DNA of 64,000 bases, taken from positions 1,736,001 to 1,800,000 of the forward strand of contig NZ_CP101458.1 of NCBI RefSeq assembly GCF_024362525.1, in the 5' to 3' direction. Position 1 is the stretch's first letter; each line of letters begins with the position of its first letter. Shown piece by piece: positions 60,160 to 64,000 of this stretch. The position numbers were made by a program, and so were the translations under genes. The notes beneath the pieces were generated by a model that was not told the origin of the DNA, ran no database searches, and worked only from the letters and a program-made list of their open reading frames with translations. Source of the stretch: Natrononativus amylolyticus. GTDB taxonomy: Archaea; Halobacteriota; Halobacteria; Halobacteriales; Natrialbaceae.

Positions 60160-63099
60160 ATGGACGAGCGACCGGAGCCAACGGGGTCACACGAGGATCC
60201 GGGCGACGGGAGCGAGGCGCTGTCACAGTTTCACGCAGTCGCCGGAGCGGTCTCCGACGCGGTCGGCCAACTCGACGCCGACGGCCGTTTCGTCGCCGTC
60301 AGTGACGACCTCCTCGAGCGGACCGGCTACGCCCGCGAGGAGCTTCTGGGGGCGCACGTCTCCGCGCTGTTCGACGACGAGACGGCAGCGTTGCTCGAGA
60401 GCGACGACGGAGCGAGCGCCGAAGCGGGCAGCGTGACGGCGGTAGAGGGAACCTTGCGAACCGCCTCGGGACGCCCCGTCGGGTGCGAACTGCGCCGGGC
60501 GCCGATCACGGTCGACGGGACGGGGGGCAGTTCGGTTCTCGCTGTCAGCGCGTCGCCGGATCGACCCGGAGAGCCTCCCGTCCCCCAGGACACCTACGAG
60601 GCGATCGCCGGCGTCCTCGACGAGGCCGATGTCGGCGTCTTCGTCCTCGATTCGGAGTTCGAGGTCGCCTGGATCAACGAGACCACGGAGGAGTACTTCG
60701 ACCTCGAGCGCACGGACGTGCTGGGGCGCAACAAGCGCCGCCTCATCGACGAGGCGATACGGGACGTCGTCGTCGAACCCGCCTCGTTCGCGGATACCGT
60801 CCTCTCGACGTACGAAGACAACAGCCACGTCACGCGGTTCGAGTGTCGGTTGCGGCCCGAGGGCGGAACCGAGCGGTGGGTCGAACACCGGAGCAGGCCG
60901 ATCACCACCGGCCGGTACGCCGGCGGCCGGATCGAACTCTACTACGACATCACGGAGCGAAAGCGCTCCGAGCGACATCTGAACGAGCGCGAACAGCAGC
61001 TGGCGTCGATCATCGACGCGGTCAGCGAGTACGCGATCTTCATGCTCGAGCCCGACGGGACCGTCGCGACGTGGAACGAGGGCGCCAGACGGATCAAGGG
61101 CTACGACGCCGAGGAGATCATCGGCGAACACTTCTCGACGTTCTACACCGACGGGGACACCGAAGACGGAACGCCGACCCGGAACCTGGCGACGGCCGCG
61201 CGGTCGGGCTCCATCGAGGACGAGGGCTGGCGCGTCCGCAAGGACGGCACCCGGTTCTGGGCGGACGTCGTGATCACCGCGATCCACGGCGAAGACGGCT
61301 CACTCGAGGGGTTCGCGAAGGTCACCCGCGACCTGACCGGACGCCGGGAGTACGAAGAACAGCTCAAACGCGAACGCGACCAGACACAGCAGCTGCTCGA
61401 GACGTCACCGATCGCGATCTCGGTCCGGGACGGGGACGGCACGCTGCTCACGACCAACGAACGCGCCCAGGAGCTGCTCGGACTGAGCGAGCGCGAGATC
61501 GCCGAACAGCCGGACGACATCGACGAGTGGACGGTGTTCGACGCGGACGGGGAGCCGATCACTCCCGACCAACGGCCCTGGGCCCGTGTCCGCGAAACGG
61601 GCGAGCGGGTCGTCGACGAGGAGTTCGGGCTCGAACGACCCAGCGGCGAGCGGACGTGGCTCTCGGTGAACGCCGCGCCGCTGTTCGGCCCCGACGGCGA
61701 ACTCGACCGCATCATCACCGCCGCCGAGGACATCACCGTACTCAAAGAACACGAGCGCGAACTCGAGACCGAACTGAGCGAGATCCTCGGGCGCGTCTCC
61801 GACGCGTTCTACGCGCTCGACCGCGAGTTCCGCTTTACCCACGTCAACGACCGCGCCGAGAAACTGCTGCAGCACACCGAAGAAGAGCTGCTCGGGGAGT
61901 GTCTCTGGGACGTCTTCCCGGAGGCCGCCGACCAGGAGGCGGTCTGGGACAGCTTCCACACGGCACTCGAGACGCAAGAACAGACGAGCTACGAACTCTA
62001 CTTCTCGCCGCTCGGCTTCTGGGTCGAAGCGAACATCTACCCCTCCGAGACCGGCGTCTCGGTGTACTTCCGCGACGTCTCCGATCGAATCGAGCGCGAA
62101 CGGGAGCTCGAAGCGTCCGAGCGGCGCTACAGGACCCTCGCAGAGCAGTTCCCGAACGGGATCGTGGCGCTTTACGACGACGACCTCACGTTCACGCTCG
62201 CGGCGGGTCGGGCGTTCGAGAAACTCGAGTACGACGCCTGCGACCTCGAGGGCGAACGGCTGGAGACCGCGTTCGACGATGTCGCCGACGTCCTCGAGCC
62301 CGTCTACCGGGACGCCCTCGCGGGCGAACCGCAGTCGATCGAGATCGAACACGCGGATCGACAGTGGCTCATTCACACCACGCCGGTCACCGACGAGCAC
62401 GGCGAACCGTTCGCCGGAATGGTGATGTCTCAGGACATCACCGAGCGAAAGGAGCGCGAGCAAAAACTCGAGAACTTCGCGAGCGTCGTCTCCCACGGCC
62501 TGCGTAATCCGCTGGGAATCGCCCAGGTCTACCTGAACATGGCCCGAGAGGACGGCGATCCCGAGAGCTTCGAGCAGGTCGAGCAGGCCCTCGACCGGAT
62601 GGAAACGATCATCGACAACCTGCTGACGACCGCCCTCGAGGGACGAACCGTCTCGGAACCGGCGCCGATCTCGCTGGCGGCGACCGTCGAGGCCGCCTGG
62701 CAGAACGTCGAAACGGCCGACGCCACCCTCGAGGTGACGGCCACGGATACGATTCTCGCCGACGGTGATCAGCTACAGTCGGCCCTCGAGAACGTGTTGC
62801 GAAACGCGATCTCCTACGGCGGCGACGACGTCGAGGTCCGCGTCGGCCCCCTCGAAGGCGGCTTCTACGTCGAGGACTCCGGACCGGGTATCCCCCCGGA
62901 AGACCGCACCGACGTCTTCGAGTACGGCTACTCCTCACAGAGCGGCACCGGGATCGGCCTCGCGGTCGTCCGCGACATCGTCGAGGCCCACGGCTGGACG
63001 GTTTCGGTGACTGAGGGAAGCGACGGCGGCGCAAGGTTCGAGATCCGCGGCGTCGAGCGTCACGACGCGTCCGACGGGGACGGCGAGCGATCCGACTGA
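60160..63099 (+). CDS. Sensor histidine kinase with six PAS domains
   Basis: 979 residues, no membrane helix. Six PAS units can be traced: ~20-140, 150-275 (ends ITERKR), 285-410 (contains GYDAEEIIGEHFSTFYTD), 415-530, 540-655, 660-775 (ends DITERKE). HisKA (~780-840) has FASVVSHGLRNPLGIAQ; HATPase (~865-970) has NVLRNAISYGG, VEDSGPGIPPEDR and GTGIGLAVV. It senses several cytoplasmic cues, perhaps redox or small ligands, and phosphorylates an unknown receiver. No response regulator adjoins it, as is common for haloarchaeal orphan kinases. Confidence 0.92.
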   Translation: MDERPEPTGSHEDPGDGSEALSQFHAVAGAVSDAVGQLDADGRFVAVSDDLLERTGYAREELLGAHVSALFDDETAALLESDDGASAEAGSVTAVEGTLRTASGRPVGCELRRAPITVDGTGGSSVLAVSASPDRPGEPPVPQDTYEAIAGVLDEADVGVFVLDSEFEVAWINETTEEYFDLERTDVLGRNKRRLIDEAIRDVVVEPASFADTVLSTYEDNSHVTRFECRLRPEGGTERWVEHRSRPITTGRYAGGRIELYYDITERKRSERHLNEREQQLASIIDAVSEYAIFMLEPDGTVATWNEGARRIKGYDAEEIIGEHFSTFYTDGDTEDGTPTRNLATAARSGSIEDEGWRVRKDGTRFWADVVITAIHGEDGSLEGFAKVTRDLTGRREYEEQLKRERDQTQQLLETSPIAISVRDGDGTLLTTNERAQELLGLSEREIAEQPDDIDEWTVFDADGEPITPDQRPWARVRETGERVVDEEFGLERPSGERTWLSVNAAPLFGPDGELDRIITAAEDITVLKEHERELETELSEILGRVSDAFYALDREFRFTHVNDRAEKLLQHTEEELLGECLWDVFPEAADQEAVWDSFHTALETQEQTSYELYFSPLGFWVEANIYPSETGVSVYFRDVSDRIERERELEASERRYRTLAEQFPNGIVALYDDDLTFTLAAGRAFEKLEYDACDLEGERLETAFDDVADVLEPVYRDALAGEPQSIEIEHADRQWLIHTTPVTDEHGEPFAGMVMSQDITERKEREQKLENFASVVSHGLRNPLGIAQVYLNMAREDGDPESFEQVEQALDRMETIIDNLLTTALEGRTVSEPAPISLAATVEAAWQNVETADATLEVTATDTILADGDQLQSALENVLRNAISYGGDDVEVRVGPLEGGFYVEDSGPGIPPEDRTDVFEYGYSSQSGTGIGLAVVRDIVEAHGWTVSVTEGSDGGARFEIRGVERHDASDGDGERSD

Positions 63100-63117
63100 A
63101 CGCGGACCGCGCTCGTC

Positions 63118-64000
63118 TCACCCGAGCAAGTGCCGGGCGATCACCTTCTTCTGGATCTCGGTCGTCCCCTCGTAGATCTCGGTGATCTTCGCGTCCCGGT
63201 AGAGCCGTTCGACCTCCCCTTCGGTGACGTAGCCGTAGCCCCCGTGGATCTGGACCGCCTCGTTGGTGACGTGCATCGCCGCCTCGCTCGCGAGGTACTT
63301 CGCCATGCTCGCCTCGAGGGCGCCGTCGCCGTCGGCTCGTCTGCGGGCGGCGTAGCGGGTGAGCTGGCGGGCGGCCTCGGTTCGCGTCGCCATCTCGGCG
63401 AGCTTGTGCCGGATCGTCTGGATCTCCGCGATCGGTTCGCCGAACTGCTCGCGCTCCTGGCTGTACGCGAGCGCCTCCTCGAGGGCGCACTGGGCGAGGC
63501 CGACCGACTGTGAGGCGATGCCGATCCGGCCGCCGGTGAGGATGTGAAACGCCGCCGAGAGTCCCCGCCCCTCCTCGGTGAGGCGGTTCTCCGCGGGAAT
63601 GCGGACGTCGTCGAACGTCAGCGCGGTCGTGTCGCTCGCCCGGAGCCCGAGCTTGTCCTCCTTCTCGCCGACGGTGAGTCCGTCGGCGTCGGCCGGGACG
63701 ACGAACTGGGTGATCGTCGACGGGTCAGTTCGGTCGGTCTTCGCGAAGAGGATGATCACGCCGGCGCGCTGGCCGTTGGTGATCCACTGCTTCTCGCCGT
63801 TGATCACGTACTCGTCTCCCTCCCGGACCGCCTCGGTCGTCATCTCCGCGGGGTTCGAGCCGGCGTGGGGTTCCGAGAGCCCGAACGCGCCGACCGGCCG
63901 CCCCGCGGCCATCTCGGGGAGCCAGCGCGCTTTCTGCTCGTCGCCGCCGAACTCGGCGATACAGGAGGTCGCGAGACAGTGGACCGACAGCGCGGTCGCC
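63118..64000 (-). CDS. Acyl-CoA dehydrogenase (5' end outside window)
   Basis: The frame runs from the stop at 63118 to the window end, about 294 residues; the N-terminal third lies beyond the window. FGLSEPHAGSNPAEM and NGEKQWITNGQ are FAD/substrate-loop segments, and YGYVTEGEVERLYRDAKI with EIYEGTTEIQKKVIAR form the C-terminal signature with the catalytic Glu. The order fits short/medium-chain acyl-CoA dehydrogenases. It oxidises acyl-CoA to enoyl-CoA, passing electrons to ETF. The chain length is not readable here. Confidence 0.93.
   Translation of the reverse strand, partial: ATALSVHCLATSCIAEFGGDEQKARWLPEMAAGRPVGAFGLSEPHAGSNPAEMTTEAVREGDEYVINGEKQWITNGQRAGVIILFAKTDRTDPSTITQFVVPADADGLTVGEKEDKLGLRASDTTALTFDDVRIPAENRLTEEGRGLSAAFHILTGGRIGIASQSVGLAQCALEEALAYSQEREQFGEPIAEIQTIRHKLAEMATRTEAARQLTRYAARRRADGDGALEASMAKYLASEAAMHVTNEAVQIHGGYGYVTEGEVERLYRDAKITEIYEGTTEIQKKVIARHLLG

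Noticed and set aside
1-64000. CRISPR arrays, insertion sequences, rRNA genes
   Set aside because: No regular spaced repeats, no transposase-like frame with terminal repeats and no rRNA sequence were seen on reading both strands.

Overview
The window is chromosomal DNA from a haloarchaeon (class Halobacteria). The evidence is very high GC with a strong third-position GC bias, strongly acidic proteins, archaeal versions of ribosomal and RNA polymerase proteins (L7Ae, S28e, L24e, L18e, Rpo3, Rpo6, Rpo10), archaeal replication proteins (PriS, GINS), CDC48, isoprenoid lipid genes, and many Bat-type HTH regulators. Many starts lie about 25-30 nt after a TATA-like box, as expected for leaderless archaeal mRNAs. 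A Natrialbales-like lineage is my guess; nothing in the window proves it.

Left edge (1-5.2 kb): a surface-glycan island with an asparagine-synthase-like amidotransferase (cut by the window edge), two family 2 glycosyltransferases, a P-loop kinase-like protein and a Wzx-type flippase. 5.4-13.4 kb: signalling. It holds a small Cys-rich protein, a PAS-PAS-GAF-Bat-HTH sensor-regulator with a short coupled upstream frame, a membrane glycosyltransferase, and a tight three-gene operon. That operon encodes a full histidine kinase with a degenerate receiver, a HisKA protein without an ATPase domain, and a single-domain receiver, all joined by ATGA overlaps. tRNA-Glu(CTC) follows.

14-20.4 kb: a membrane-anchored HTH regulator, an amidohydrolase divergent from an MBL-fold hydrolase, superoxide dismutase, a winged-helix regulator, and the L7Ae-S28e-L24e-Ndk operon. 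20.6-28.8 kb: tRNA acetyltransferase TmcA, an SDR oxidoreductase, a DUF456 membrane protein, a 58-residue Cys protein, GltX, the polyprenyl diphosphate synthase and RNase J. 29-33 kb: three plus-strand genes (APC-UspA transporter, Tat-exported hydrolase, gamma-carbonic anhydrase-like protein) lie between RNase J and isopentenyl phosphate kinase.

33-41.3 kb, all minus strand: two translation and transcription operons. One runs tRNA-Leu, L18e, L13, S9, Rpo10, Rpo6, enolase, S2, then mevalonate kinase and isopentenyl phosphate kinase. The other runs tRNA-Ser, S13, S4, S11, Rpo3. 41.5-44.9 kb: a DUF4129-DUF58-membrane protein operon. 44.9-50.1 kb: MoaA, a Bat-like regulator, and RtcB, a DoxX-like membrane protein and archease on one strand. 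50.2-53.5 kb: an acetyltransferase, PriS, GINS and a peroxiredoxin. 53.7-60 kb: a divergent pair of regulators, the small-protein/CDC48 operon, an alpha/beta hydrolase, PanB, a small membrane protein and a HAD phosphatase. Right edge: a six-PAS histidine kinase and an acyl-CoA dehydrogenase cut by the window end.

No insertion sequence, CRISPR array or rRNA was seen. The least ordinary items are an 83-nt tRNA-Leu-like relic between tRNA-Leu and L18e, a palindrome-bearing in-frame insertion in rpl13, loss of zinc ligands in L24e, and the split-domain signalling trio.
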